64,000 bases of DNA from Solanum dulcamara (Eukaryota; Streptophyta; Magnoliopsida; Solanales; Solanaceae): assembly GCF_947179165.1 (NCBI RefSeq), contig NC_077242.1, positions 3,224,001 to 3,288,000 of the forward strand. The letters run 5' to 3'. Positions 10,994-22,037 of the stretch are shown in pieces. The notes below the pieces were generated by a model. It saw only the letters and a program-made list of their open reading frames with translations, made no database searches and was not told the origin of the DNA. Numbering within the stretch: the first letter of the stretch is position 1; each line of letters opens with the position of its first letter. A program made the position numbers and the translations under genes.

Positions 10994-11719
10994 ATGGCTC
11001 GAACAATGCTTTTGATTGCTTTGGTTTTTATTTTAGTTTGTGTTGCACCATGTTTTGAAGCAAGGAAACAATATGTTGAATCAGTCCCTAGTCTTGGAAC
11101 TGGCAATTTGCAATCAGTCTCAAGTCTTGGAATAGGCAATGTTGATCACAATTTGATATCTTTGAAGTCAGTTATGTATCCTAGAATTGGCCATGTTGAT
11201 GGCAATTTGATGTCAATCCCGAGTCCTGGAGCCGGCCATGATGGTGGCGGTTTGAAGTCAATTCCGAATCTTAGAATTGGCCATGTTGATGGCAATTTGA
11301 TGTCAGTTCCGAGTCCTGGAGCCGGCCATGATGGTGGCGGTTTGAAGTCAGTTCCGTATCTTAGAATTGGCCATGTTGATGGCAATTTGATGTCAGTCCC
11401 GAGTCCTGGAGCCGGCCATGATGGTGGCGGTTTGAAGTCAGTTCCGAATCTTAGAATTGGCCATGTTGATGGCAATTTGATGTCAGTCCCGAGTCCTGGA
11501 GCCGGCCATGAAGGTGGCGGTTTGAAGTCAGTTCCGAATCTTAGAATTGGCCATGTTGATGGCAATTTGATGTCAGTCCCGAGTCCTAGAGTCGGTCATG
11601 ATGGTGGCGGTTTGAAGCCAGTTTCGAATCTTAGAATTGGCCACGTTGATGGCAATTTGATGTCAGTCCCGACTCCTGGAGTCAGCCATGATGATCGTGG
11701 TTTGATAAATGCTCGTTAA
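10994..11719 (+). CDS. Secreted CEP-like precursor with alternating 15-residue units
   Basis: This intronless ORF encodes 241 residues. Residues 1-23 (MARTMLLIALVFILVCVAPC and FEA) are a signal peptide clearly related to the gene at 2360. After three irregular units the protein is a 30-residue (90-nt) higher-order repeat of two alternating 15-mers: VDGNLMSVPSPGAGH, which keeps the CEP-like SVPSPGxGH core, and DGGGLKSVPNLRIGH, where PSPG is replaced by PNLR but the final GH is kept. The first type occurs six times and the second five, plus a partial last one. The DNA period is exact (gagtcctgga or a one-base variant at 11221, 11311, 11401, 11491 and 11581). Inferred role: a secreted precursor of two different peptide types. 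It is probably regulated by the same core promoter as the first copy. No dibasic processing sites separate the units. Confidence 0.68.
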   Translation: MARTMLLIALVFILVCVAPCFEARKQYVESVPSLGTGNLQSVSSLGIGNVDHNLISLKSVMYPRIGHVDGNLMSIPSPGAGHDGGGLKSIPNLRIGHVDGNLMSVPSPGAGHDGGGLKSVPYLRIGHVDGNLMSVPSPGAGHDGGGLKSVPNLRIGHVDGNLMSVPSPGAGHEGGGLKSVPNLRIGHVDGNLMSVPSPRVGHDGGGLKPVSNLRIGHVDGNLMSVPTPGVSHDDRGLINAR

Positions 11720-12717
11720 TAAATTAATGAGATTTCTCAATCTACATGAAATTCGATCTATTATTGTTCATGAACTAAATATTTCAAATGTCTCGACTGA
11801 ATGATGTATGTAGTAGTATACATATAACCTGCCAATCATCGATTTGACATAGTTATATATCTCAAGTGCTTCAAGATTGTTTGGTTAAAATTGAAGAATA
11901 AAAAGAATAATCTGAAATGCTAAGTGACACATTTTATTTTTAATCAGTTAAAATAAAGTCTTTTTATAATTTAAAAACAATTTGACAACAAAATTTTCAT
12001 TTTATATACTTTTAATGAGAATTTTTATTACCACATGCTTAGATAGAACTTTTTCCAATAAATGATTTTAGGCGAATGTTATTTTTCAATGAAAAATATT
12101 TTCCTTCATACAGATCACACCCTAAGTTAAGTATCCTCGTTACCTGAAATTACAAGAAGATGTCACATGAAACTTGATGTTGTAGTGAAAGTAATCTCCA
12201 CTCCAAATCAAGTAATTAGCATGGGGAAATTATCTAATGGAAGAAACTAGAAAGTATACATAAATAACACTCAAAGTTACATTATATTAAATTAAGTAAT
12301 ATTAATACTTTTAATTTGCAGGAAATTGAGAAAAGAAAATTTCTCGCAACATTCGGTTGCATATTTCATGGTTAAGGAGTCGTTAGTGTTAAAAACTTCT
12401 TCTAATTAAAATTTTGATTATTTAATACTTCCTCGTTTTATTTGATGTGGTTTAATTTGACTTAGACACATAACTTAAAGTAAATAAATGAGATTTTTGA
12501 ATCTTATAATTTGAAAATAAACTATGTATAATATAACCAATGGTCTTTTAAATCTAGTGATATTGAAATATATTACACATCTTCCTTTGTACTTGATCTT
12601 GTTAACTTTGACGATACTCCCTTAAGAAAGTATTTATTATGGCTTAAACTAACTATAATAATGGAAGCTTACATGATTAAACCCAAGTAGTATACATATA
12701 ACAAGAAATGATAAAAC
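11720..12717. other. 3' flank of the fourth peptide gene
   Basis: No coding region is seen. Stretches near 11800-12000 and 12100-12250 resemble the flanks of the first two copies. The shared boundary motif ttaatttgcaggaaattgag occurs at 12311-12330, followed by ttctcgcaac. A degenerate Stowaway-like MITE (start acttcctcgttttatttgat) spans about 12427-12560. Confidence 0.6.
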
Positions 12718-13560
12718 AGGATAGAAGGTAGATGATAGGGTGCCAGTAGCGAAGTCAAAAATTTAATTAAGAATGTTCAAGTTAAAAATTTTGATTAATA
12801 TATTTTGTATGAAGATATTTATCACAAGTAGATATTTATCACAAGTTAAAAATTTTGATTAATATATTTTGTATGAAGATATTTATCACAAGTAGATATT
12901 TATCACAAGTTAAAAATTTTGATTAATATATTTTGTATGAAGGTAGATGGTAGATTGACCATCCATTGCTACATATGGCTACATCACAAGTAGATATTTA
13001 TCAATTTGGATCTCAAACATAACCACTTAATATTGATCTAGGCCCATTAATAACATTACTTCTAGTGTCATTCGGATAGAAGGTAGATGATAGGGTGCCA
13101 GTGGCGAAGTCAGAAATCTAGTTAAGAATGTTCAGGAGAAAAACTTTGATTCTTCCCGAAGGTGTTCCTTGCATGCTGAAGTGAACAGGGGCGGTACCAA
13201 TTCGAGCGGTTCCTTCTTTTCTTTTTTCGATGATTTAAAGGCGACAGCTCTTTTCACCAAGGAATTGGGGTGGACAGTTGACCGGAAGATAACTTCGATT
13301 CGCCCGGCCAGCAGGCGGGCGGCGTGCTTATCTTGTGTGACAAGCTGAGTAGCTAAGAGCTTCTGGGAATTGAAAAACGTAGTCAAAAAATTTAATTAAT
13401 GTATTTTGTATGAAGGGTGGTCGATTAACCAACTATTACAACATGTGGCTATATCACAAAGTCGATATTTATCAATTTTGGATAACATAACCACTTAATA
13501 TTGATCTAGGCCCATTAATAATATTACTTCTTGACATGTCATTCGGCCCAATATCGTTTA
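12718..13560. repeat. Local duplication with internal 64-bp tandem repeat
   Basis: The string ggatagaaggtagatgatag occurs at 12719 and again near 13075, and a block containing gatctaggcccattaataa occurs near 13037 and 13505; these mark two copies of a unit of roughly 350-450 bp. Inside the first copy a 64-bp unit (gttaaaaattttgattaata and following) begins at 12781, 12845 and 12909. The second copy is interrupted by the GC-richer insert at about 13133-13385. Confidence 0.75.
13133..13385 (-). other. GC-richer foreign-looking insert, possible organellar DNA
   Basis: This stretch is much less AT-rich than its surroundings and interrupts a duplicated repeat exactly. On the minus strand it is open for 84 codons, including SLVKRAVAFKSSKKEKKEPL. 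Composition and style suggest a nuclear insertion of mitochondrial DNA, but I do not recognise the gene. The flanks read gaatgttcagg on the left and cgtagtcaaaaaatttaatt on the right, matching the two sides of the uninterrupted copy at about 12770. It may instead be a fragment of a nuclear gene. Confidence 0.4.
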
Positions 13561-15544
13561 CAACACATCTTGTCCATATTTTTGTAATTTTGTAGTCGCA
13601 AATAATTACCATTGCTTATTGCTTTTTATTTGTTTTTTCTTTATTACATAAATAAATTGATTGATGCTTTGAAAAATTTAATGATTATTCATAAAATTTA
13701 GAAAAATAAATACATTAGGGATGTTTGTATTTTTTTTAATTCTCACATTAACAAATTGACATTTTTATAAATTTAATAGTAATTTATATAATTTATAAAA
13801 ATTAGAAAAAAAAAAGTGCATTCTCTATTTTCCAAAAATTTTATGGCAAAAAAAAATAGCCAACCTCTCAAATGAAAAAGCAAAACTCGACAAGAAAAAT
13901 TGACTAAAACATTATTAAATCTGCTAGCTTATTGTTTAGCATATTTATTTAGTAGAAAATTCAACTGTATAAAATGAACATTCTTTAATGTTACTAGGGG
14001 ACCCGTTGGGCGTTGGATCTCATATGCTACGAAAGCCAACATCGTTGAGATTTTATCGAAAGAGTTGAGCAGATTTACTGTTTACTTTTTATGATCGTAT
14101 ACGCAGATTATACATGATCATACAAACATTATGTATAAACTATACCTCCATCATCTATTTTTAGTTTAATCAAAGTGTGAATGATTATTTAGGTTAATTT
14201 TTTTTCTTTTTTGGTATGAAAGATGTGTCTATTTTTGTTGGATACATGGCAAATCAAAATCGCTGCTGAAAATGTTGCCAAAATTTCCCAAAGTATCTGC
14301 TTTTAAACAATTGGGATCGGTGATATTTAAAGCCATAAATGTGAAAGAATTGTTTATATTAGAGATTTGTTTATTGATGTGCTGCGGACCTAGCACGACA
14401 AAATCACTTTAAAGCATAAAATATTTAACTTTTTTGTCAGAAAATTCACTCTATCACCTCTTTTTTTTAACCCGTATTGAACATGAACAAATTAGGTATT
14501 TGAGTATTTTTTTTATTCAACTCGCGCATTTGCTACCACTAGTTAATAGGATCAGTTCATCACCCAAATAATTAATGGTGTATATTTTTCCTCTAAACTA
14601 TTTAGTCAATATTAATAATTAATTCAGGTCTAAGGAATTTGCTACTAGGATGGGATCGTCCACTCTTTTTGACTAAGAAAATGGACGGTATGACCTCGGC
14701 CTTGATTTGTCTTCAACCCAGAAAGTCTTTTTTCTCATCACACTCGATATTCGATATTTAGATTATATCCAAACTACAATAACAATAATAATAATAAAAT
14801 AGAGTTTGAAAATAATAGAATGTACATAAATTTTAATCCTATTCCACACAATAATAAAATAGAGTTTGGAGATAATAGAATGTACACAAATTTTAACCTT
14901 ACTTATGGTGGTCAAAGGTTATTTTCGCAAAAATTCTCAACTCAAGTAAAATAAATCATTAATTTTTGAGAAGTGACCTGCCCCAACGAAGCTCCACATG
15001 TAAGAGTCGAAACCAAAAAACTCTGGAGTAGAAATAAATAACTTAATAAAACCATGAGTGCAGAAATTGTACAATAACAGATGTACGTCAGATATAGAAT
15101 AAAACAACACTCCAAATGTGCAAAACACAAACATTATTATCAAATATAATATTAGCCGAATCATATTAATCAAATAATGTACACAGCTAAGATTCTTCCA
15201 CCATCCCTCTCCTAATATAAACAAAATTGGAGGAATGAATTTTCTACTTAAAAAAGCATTACTACTACTAATAGTAATACATTTTCCAACCAAACAAACA
15301 TATAAAAACAAAGACAATGTTTGGTAACACTATTCCAAGTTTCCACAGACACAAAAATTCATCAACGCGCTTTCCCTTTATTGAAAAGCCATGCCATGCC
15401 CCCCACAATCCTGGTCTGTTTGTTCCCATTCACAACATTTAAAAAAAATATATATATAAAAGTTGTCATCCTTGATGTGTTGTGTTGTGGGTCCATTTGT
15501 TAACGAAGGAATCTGATGCACCTCCTCAATTTACCATTTCTTCG
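13561..15544. other. Gene-free spacer with SINE-like relic
   Basis: No gene is supported. At 14770-14925 there are two copies of aataataaaatagagtttg with downstream similarity to the 3' ends of the LINE/SINE elements seen elsewhere (aatgtacacaaattttaacc, then ggttattttcgc). The remainder is AT-rich. The part nearest 15544 should contain the 3' UTR of the GIL1-like gene. Confidence 0.5.
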
Positions 15545-16912
15545 TCAACATAGGTAAACTTGACACTGAATGACAGTTTTACCAATCTTGAAACCAGGAT
15601 TCACCGTGAAGCCTACACGAGGTTCGGTTTCTGGCGATCCGTCCCATGATAAGAATGCTTCTTCATTCAGACTTTCCATGTAAACGTCCGAAAATCGACA
15701 TCCTCTGCTCAATTGGAAGATTGAAGCTACGGGATCGAAGGAGAAAGCCAGGCAGTGTAGTAACCAAATGCGCTTAGCCATTTCGCTAAATGTGGAAAAG
15801 AAAGTTGACTCGGGATACTCACCCGAATTGAGTATGTTTCTTTGATCCAGGTTGCTGAAAATGGAGTCTTCCAGCTTGGGGTGGATTAGTTTCAGGTACT
15901 TAGCACGACAGAATCTTGCAAATGTTGATTTGGGTTTCCAGGCTAAGTAATCAGCTGGCTTCACAGATCTTAGCTCCGTGAATCTGTCAAAGAACAACCT
16001 TTGCCGCTTCTTCTGCTCGGACAGGGGCTCGGTTGAGATCGAAAAGTTTGGACAATTGAAACCATCAAACATCTCTCGGCAAACGAATGACTCAAAAGCA
16101 AAACATATGTCATTTGCTTTCAAGAACTCTATACCGGGTTCAATGGAACTGGCTGCATCATCTAACTTCCACCCAGCATATACCATCTCCTTGCTCAGCA
16201 ACCTAACAAAGCTTCGAATAGACCTAATTGTCTGCCGGAGGAACATGATAAAATGGCTGGGGCTCAAGCTTGAAAAATGAAGATTGTCCAAAGGAGACAC
16301 AGGCCCGCTGGCATTCAATCTTTTCTCAAGAAGCTTGTTTTCTTTATTAGCCTCGGTCAGTTTCTCTCGAAGAAACATAATTTCTGATTCCTTGAGTTTG
16401 AGCTGTGAATCCAGCTTCTTTCCCATGATATCATACGTCTTCAAAACACTCTTCTGCTCCTGAATTTCAGCCAAAAGGAGAGTTTTCTCTGGGGAATACT
16501 CATCGAACTGCTTCTTCACAAAGCACTGTTTCAATTCAGACAAGTTTTTCAGCTCGGACACCACCAACTCATCAGCAGATTGAATTCCATCGGGATCATA
16601 TGGAGACTGAGCAAACTGCAATTGGGCATATGCCGACTTAACAGCTGAGACATTTGCAAACAGCTTGGCAAGAAAAGCTTCTGCAGCTGCTTTTTGAAGC
16701 TTTTCATCTTCTTCATTGAAGGACTTGAACTGTGTTTTCTTGAGTAACTCGCTTTTCACTGCGTCATTCTTTACGACATCCTCCTTGACATGTTCACTGA
16801 ATTTGAGCGTCTGGTTTCTTCCTGTGAGAGCTCGAATGTGCAAAACCTTAGCAAACGTACGAGCCAATTTGCTCTTACTTGGGGTCACAGCAGAACGATT
16901 AACTGAATCCAT
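15545..16912 (-). CDS. GIL1: GRAVITROPIC IN THE LIGHT 1-like protein (DUF641)
   Basis: A single coding exon encodes 455 residues from MDSVNRSAVTPSKSKLARTF. An upstream in-frame ATG at 16921 would add three residues, but it lies on the other side of a strong 3' splice site (tttgcttcag directly before the 16912 ATG), so 16912 is preferred. The DUF641 core lies around residues 70-140 (AEAFLAKLFANVSAVKSAYA, then ELKNLSELKQCF). A coiled coil with a Leu/Lys/Glu pattern follows at about 140-205, and a conserved block, SHFIMFLRQTIRSIRSFVRL, at about 215-255. The C-terminus (VGFTVNPGFKIG...QVYL) is also typical. In Arabidopsis, GIL1 is needed for phytochrome-dependent randomisation of hypocotyl growth direction; its biochemical activity is unknown. 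Length and ends match the family, so this copy looks intact. Confidence 0.88.
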   Translation of the reverse strand: MDSVNRSAVTPSKSKLARTFAKVLHIRALTGRNQTLKFSEHVKEDVVKNDAVKSELLKKTQFKSFNEEDEKLQKAAAEAFLAKLFANVSAVKSAYAQLQFAQSPYDPDGIQSADELVVSELKNLSELKQCFVKKQFDEYSPEKTLLLAEIQEQKSVLKTYDIMGKKLDSQLKLKESEIMFLREKLTEANKENKLLEKRLNASGPVSPLDNLHFSSLSPSHFIMFLRQTIRSIRSFVRLLSKEMVYAGWKLDDAASSIEPGIEFLKANDICFAFESFVCREMFDGFNCPNFSISTEPLSEQKKRQRLFFDRFTELRSVKPADYLAWKPKSTFARFCRAKYLKLIHPKLEDSIFSNLDQRNILNSGEYPESTFFSTFSEMAKRIWLLHCLAFSFDPVASIFQLSRGCRFSDVYMESLNEEAFLSWDGSPETEPRVGFTVNPGFKIGKTVIQCQVYLC

Positions 16913-19900
16913 CTGAAGCAAAAATGAGGTTGTGAAACTAATATTATACCATATTAGGTTGGAGGAACATAATCATTTCAGGCTAATGCCAATAACAGTG
17001 TTATTTAAAGAGAGAAAAGGAATAAAATGATGGCAATGGCAACTATCTACCAAATGATTAGCATGTTACAGCTAATGAAAAAAGTAACACACTTTTAACT
17101 CTTGAATCGAGGATAATTAAAGGCAATTGGAATTTCTTTTTGTTAGCTATTTGAGTATTGCCCTGTGGCCTCTCAATCTCCCTTTTGCAAGTTCAAAAAG
17201 TAGAGTTAATTGGAAGAAGAGTAAAGTATGAACAGAGAAATAGAAGAAAAACGAAAAAAAAGTTTGAAAAAAATATCTCACAATTAAAAGGCACATATAC
17301 ATTACACGTTCAAAAATCCTTTTTTATATAAAAAGATACAAGATAGCATCTTGTTGGGGACTGGATATAAAAATGGTTAGTTGGGAACATAAAGAACTAC
17401 TGCAGTTCAATATTATTATAGAACTTAATAATTTTGAAGCGGCATGATTTGACCCAAAAATATTAATAACTTATCAGCCTCTGCCAAACTTAAAGAAAAG
17501 TATAAATTCCCCAATCAATAGCCAAGCCAAAGACATGCGCCACATCAATGTACATATGACAACAAATCATAGCATAAAAACGTTACTGAATTAATGCAGT
17601 TTTGCCATAGGGATGAGAAACCCATACTCCTAAGTCCTAAGCAATAGTACTCCAATACTTAGCCATCCATATAGCTAAGTTTTCAGACCCCCCACCCCTA
17701 TTGACTACTCTTAAAAAGTAAATCTTTGGACAGAATCATTTGAAAACAACCTCATTAATAGATAATGCATACTATTAAAGATCTTTATGGGACAGCAAAG
17801 ATTGCCGGCCTAATTGGGATTAGGCAAGGCCCACTAACCTAAGAAATTATCCCAAAAACATCCAATCAAACCCAAAATCTTGGGGATGGAGAACATGAAA
17901 AAAAATTAAGGATAGCCAACAAACAAACCCTAAATTTGAACTTTATGTGTTCTAAATTCCATAATCAGCATATTAAATACTCCCTCATTTCAATTTATTT
18001 ATCCTACTTTCTTTTTGATTCGTTTCAAAAAAATGTCTCTTTCACCTTTTCTCTAATTCATCCTAAACTAGAAATTTCAGATTTGTCGTGAAAATAAAAT
18101 GCCTGGTGAAAAAGAATTCACCCCCAGTGGGATTTTCAATTCAAAGTTTCAAAAACAAATATCAAAAACATAACAGACAGTTGAGAACCAAAAACAATGG
18201 GATAATGATCATCCCACGCATCCCCCAAGGCACAGTTAGACCATGATTCACGCAAGACTTTGTGCTCACACCATTCACACCAAAGTTAAACCAAACAAAC
18301 ACGCATTTCTACTGCCTTACACACTTCTAAGTCCTTTTAAGACGCATTAATTTTCCACTTTAAAATTCTTTGACCAACACCTACCACAAAATTAATCCAA
18401 TTAAAAGACTCAAACCCAATAATGCTTGGCTTGTACTAAATTAGATAATAGTCCAATTACCCTAAAAAAAAGTACTGAATATTCTTCCAAAAGTTTTAAA
18501 CTTTAGACGTGTCACCACACATGAACAGGTACAGGGCCCATGTTCATAGCACATCATAGTACAGTTATGGACTCATATATTCAGTGGCAAACCAGAAATT
18601 TTGTCAAAAATATTTCAGATTTAATATATACGAAATTTTTCGATATAACTCGTATTACTTTTTGTATATATATATAAATAATATAATTTTTCAAAGCAAA
18701 GTATTAACCAGTTAAACTATCCACTGCATACAATAACAATAACCCAGTGAAATCCTACAACGTGGGTTCTAAGGAGGGTAAAGTATACGCAGATCTGACT
18801 CCTACCAAGATAACAGCTATTTCCGAAAGACCCTCGGCTAAATAAAAGCATAAAAAAGGTTAGATAGGACATATATGAGAAAGCAAATCACGAGAACGAC
18901 AATGATAAAATAAAATAATCAAAGTACAAAAAGTAATAGATAATAACAGAAATCAAAGCACAAGAAATTATAGTGCGCTAATGCGCCTACTAATAGGGAA
19001 AAAAACGAGACTATGTACTAGCCTTCTAACCTAATGTGGGTCTCCACACCCTTCTATTTAGGGTCATATACTCGATAAGCTGTAATTGCGCCATGTACTT
19101 TCTAATAACCTCTCCCCAATATTTCTTCGGCTTATCCTTAACTCTCCTGAAACCATCCATGATCAAGCTCTCACACCTCCTCACTGGGGCATCTATGTCT
19201 CTCCTCTTCACATGCCCAAACCATCTCAATCTCATTTTCCGAATCTTGTCTTCCACCGAAACCACTCTTACCTTATCCCGAATAATCTTGTTTCTAATCC
19301 TGTCGCTCCTGATATGACCACATATACATATCTTTTGAACATGAGAGACCTTAACAGACCAATAATCCACCACATATAACATCGCCGATCTAACCCCACC
19401 AACTACCACTGCATATAGTATTAATTTCATCACACGTCACTCAGCATTCTGAAAAGAAATCACGTGGGCCCTGATATTTTTCAGAACTCTGATTTCACAC
19501 ACCATCCAAAGGCACATAAATGTCCGTTGGACTTACTTTGCCTCCTCGATACTCGAGCCCAAATAATCCAACGGCCAAAACTCAAAAGCTAATTTCCCAT
19601 AAAATGTTTCCCCACAGTAGCAGCAGGTCACGTGACACCATTTTCAGGTGCCAAAACATCCCAACAGCAAGTCACGTGATCGGAAACAGTAATGGGGCAC
19701 ATGGTAAAGCTACTGTAAGGTCGCATACAGTGAAGCAAACACAACAATAAGACCTAAACGTGCACCCTTTTAACAAGGCATACCAATAACTACTGATTCT
19801 CTACATGCGGGTGCAGAATAAAAGATTTACACTAAAACTAAATAACTCATCAACTAATCAAATCACCATTCATTGTTCTATTACAGTAATCTCACAGAAA

Positions 19901-19920
19901 AAAAATTCAAAGTTACTTAC
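16913..19920 (-). other. Predicted 5'-UTR intron of the GIL1-like gene
   Basis: On the minus strand, cccaaaaaag is followed by gtaagtaact at 19920-19911, a consensus 5' splice site. The acceptor tttgcttcag ends at 16913, just before the ATG. These two sites would remove 3,008 bp. The interval contains LINE debris (18733-19436), a Stowaway-like fragment near 17979, and three CACGTG G-boxes at 19461, 19629 and 19673. The splice pairing is inferred, not observed. Confidence 0.6.
18733..19436 (-). mobile_element. 5'-truncated RTE-type LINE fragment
   Basis: On the minus strand, 19433-19026 encodes the C-terminal end typical of Solanaceae RTE-type LINE polyproteins. Key segments are VKVSHVQK, GHIRSDRIRNKIIRDKV, MRLRWFGHVKRRDIDAPVRR and KKYWGEVIRKYMAQLQL. 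It is followed by a 3' region whose minus-strand end is near 18733, at the (caataa)n tail. The characteristic gaaagaccctcggct string is at about 18826. The element is far shorter than a full LINE and lacks the catalytic reverse-transcriptase motifs, so it is dead. Confidence 0.8.
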
Positions 19921-20405
19921 CTTTTTTGGGCGAAACCTTCAGAAAAAAACTGGAGAATATTCAAGTCTCGTGCACGAATCTCAATGAAGCACAAAAACAC
20001 CATAATCCTCCATTCGTAAACAACCTATTTTCACTCTGTATACCAAATTCAACGAACCAAAAAAAAATTAAGAAATCGGAAAAAAAGTTTTCATTGATAT
20101 CACATATATTAAATAAAATCTAAACACGATACCTCCAAGGAAAAAATTCTTTTCTGTACGGCAACAAAACTCTAAAGTTCGAATGATCGACTACACATAC
20201 AGAAAAAAAAAATTCCGTTTCAGTAGAAAGGCGGCATTGATGAGGGAGAGATTTTAATGATTGAGAATCTTCAACGGCTATTTGAGGAGAAAATGATGAT
20301 GGTGAGGGATTGGTGGGTGTTTTAGGGAACAGAGAAAAAACCGGAGCTCGAGGGAGAAGAAATATAGAGTTAAAGTGAGAAAATGGAGAGAAAGAGGGCA
20401 AATAG
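19921..20405 (-). other. Predicted non-coding first exon of the GIL1-like gene
   Basis: The minus strand from about 20400 to 19921 is pyrimidine-rich (many tctctcc runs, for example ctccattttctcactttaac), as plant leaders often are. It ends at the strong donor at 19920. A 93-codon ORF within it (20401-20120) has low-complexity Ser/Pro/Phe composition and is more likely leader sequence or an upstream ORF than a gene. The transcription start is not defined. Confidence 0.45.
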
Positions 20406-22037
20406 GAAAAAGACCAGGGAAAATGGGCAAGTGTTGGACAACTAAGGCATTGGGAATTTAAAATACTCAGATTTTTTGGTTGGGGGTCAATTTATGGAAT
20501 ATTAAATGACGGAATTGTCCCGTCTAAGGGTAATTCTACGTGGGTTTTGTGGGTTTTGTATGGATGGGATCTTAGCTGGATGAAGGGTCATTTGGTAATT
20601 GGATATTTACTACTGACGCACCGCTTTATTCACACAGGTGTATGTGCTCAGGAGGAACATAAGGTGGAGGTTTTTGAAACGTTTAAAATAAAGAAAAAGA
20701 AAGAAGTTAAAAACTCCCTCCATCCTTTTAATTGTTACATTGTGTTTTCTGACAACTAATTTAATTAATTTTTAAAATTAAATTATATTATATTAATTTA
20801 ATATTTTAAAATAAAATTTTGAACATTATAAAAATATCAAAAGTATTAAAAATTATAAATTTTTTTTATATCAATATGATGAAAAAATACATATTTAAAT
20901 ATTAGTCAAAATTTATATCATTTGATTAAAAAAAAAACTATAACAACTGATAATTACACACGTCATTTTGTATTCACACCAAATGAATTAATTCAATCAC
21001 AATAGTTAAAAATCAAACTAATTACATATACCATTTAATCATGATTAAAAAAAATAATTTATAAAAATATATAAATTATTATTTAAATACTCACATGTGA
21101 ATAAAAAATATACTCCCTCCGTCCAACTTTAATTGTCCACTATAGGAAAAATAGATGTTCAACAATATTTGTTCAATTTATGAAATCAAGAGATAATTTA
21201 CACTTAGTTCCTAATTTACCCTTATCATTAGTTAGTAGTCATTTCTAGGAGTGTCAAATAGGCGGGTTGAATTGAAATTGAAAATATTAAAATGGGTTGA
21301 AATAAAAATAGGATTCGATCATGACCCGCCCAAATTTACTTTGGGCTCAATTGGGCTAAAATTTGGATTGGATCATGACCCGATTAATCTCAATAATTTT
21401 AACATATTATTATTTATCTTTTACAACTACAATTTGAATTTCAACTCAAAAAAAAAAATTACAAATTGATAGCTTAATCCTAAAATATATAAAATAGATA
21501 GTAATTCATACCTTTAATATGAGAACATACATTACACCAATGCAAATAAAAGCCTTAAAAGAAGTTGAAATTGGAGATTAAGTTGGGCTCAATTGAAGAT
21601 TTTTTTTTAAATTGATTAAGGCTTGAATTAGTTGAAATTGAACATAATACACATTATGTTGAGCCCAACCCATAAAAGTTTGGACGGGTTACCTATATTT
21701 AGGCCCATTTTAACACCCCTAGTCATTTCCTATTACATTTTCCAAGACATTGTATGTAGGAAAAAAACTAAGTTCATGCCTCATAAAAGCAAAATAATTA
21801 CAAATAAATACTCATTTACAATTCATACCCCCAAAGCATGAGATTCGCGACCAAGATACTGTCGGAGTATCATATACTGACATAATATCATTGAAGTTAC
21901 TTCAGTCCTCAATGATACCACCACGGTATATCTATATACCGTCAATATCATTAATGTCTACTTTAATCCTTCAGCTACTTCTCCATAAAACCATCATATA
22001 CTGATATGGTATCATTAATGATTGTTTCATATAGTCA
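20406..22037. other. Gene-free region with broken Stowaway-type MITE
   Basis: No gene is supported. At 21112 a MITE terminus (actccctccgtccaacttta) begins. Its other terminus, ttgttggacataggagggag, is at about 23681-23700, so the two ends now lie about 2.6 kb apart with several elements nested between them. A second, partial terminus (aactccctccatccttttaa) is at 20711. An element with gggttgaattgaaattgaaa and hcccaac-type repeats spans about 21245-21725. Confidence 0.55.

Noticed and set aside
15978..16280. Plus-strand ORFs inside the GIL1-like gene
   Set aside because: These are shadows of the conserved 455-residue minus-strand protein.
19036..19379. Plus-strand ORFs over the LINE fragment
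   Set aside because: The minus strand encodes the recognisable LINE C-terminal segments; the plus-strand frames are its complement.
20120..20401. 93-codon minus-strand ORF as a separate gene
   Set aside because: It is low-complexity, pyrimidine-rich sequence positioned as the leader exon of the GIL1-like gene, and its frame runs through to a splice-like region without a conserved domain.
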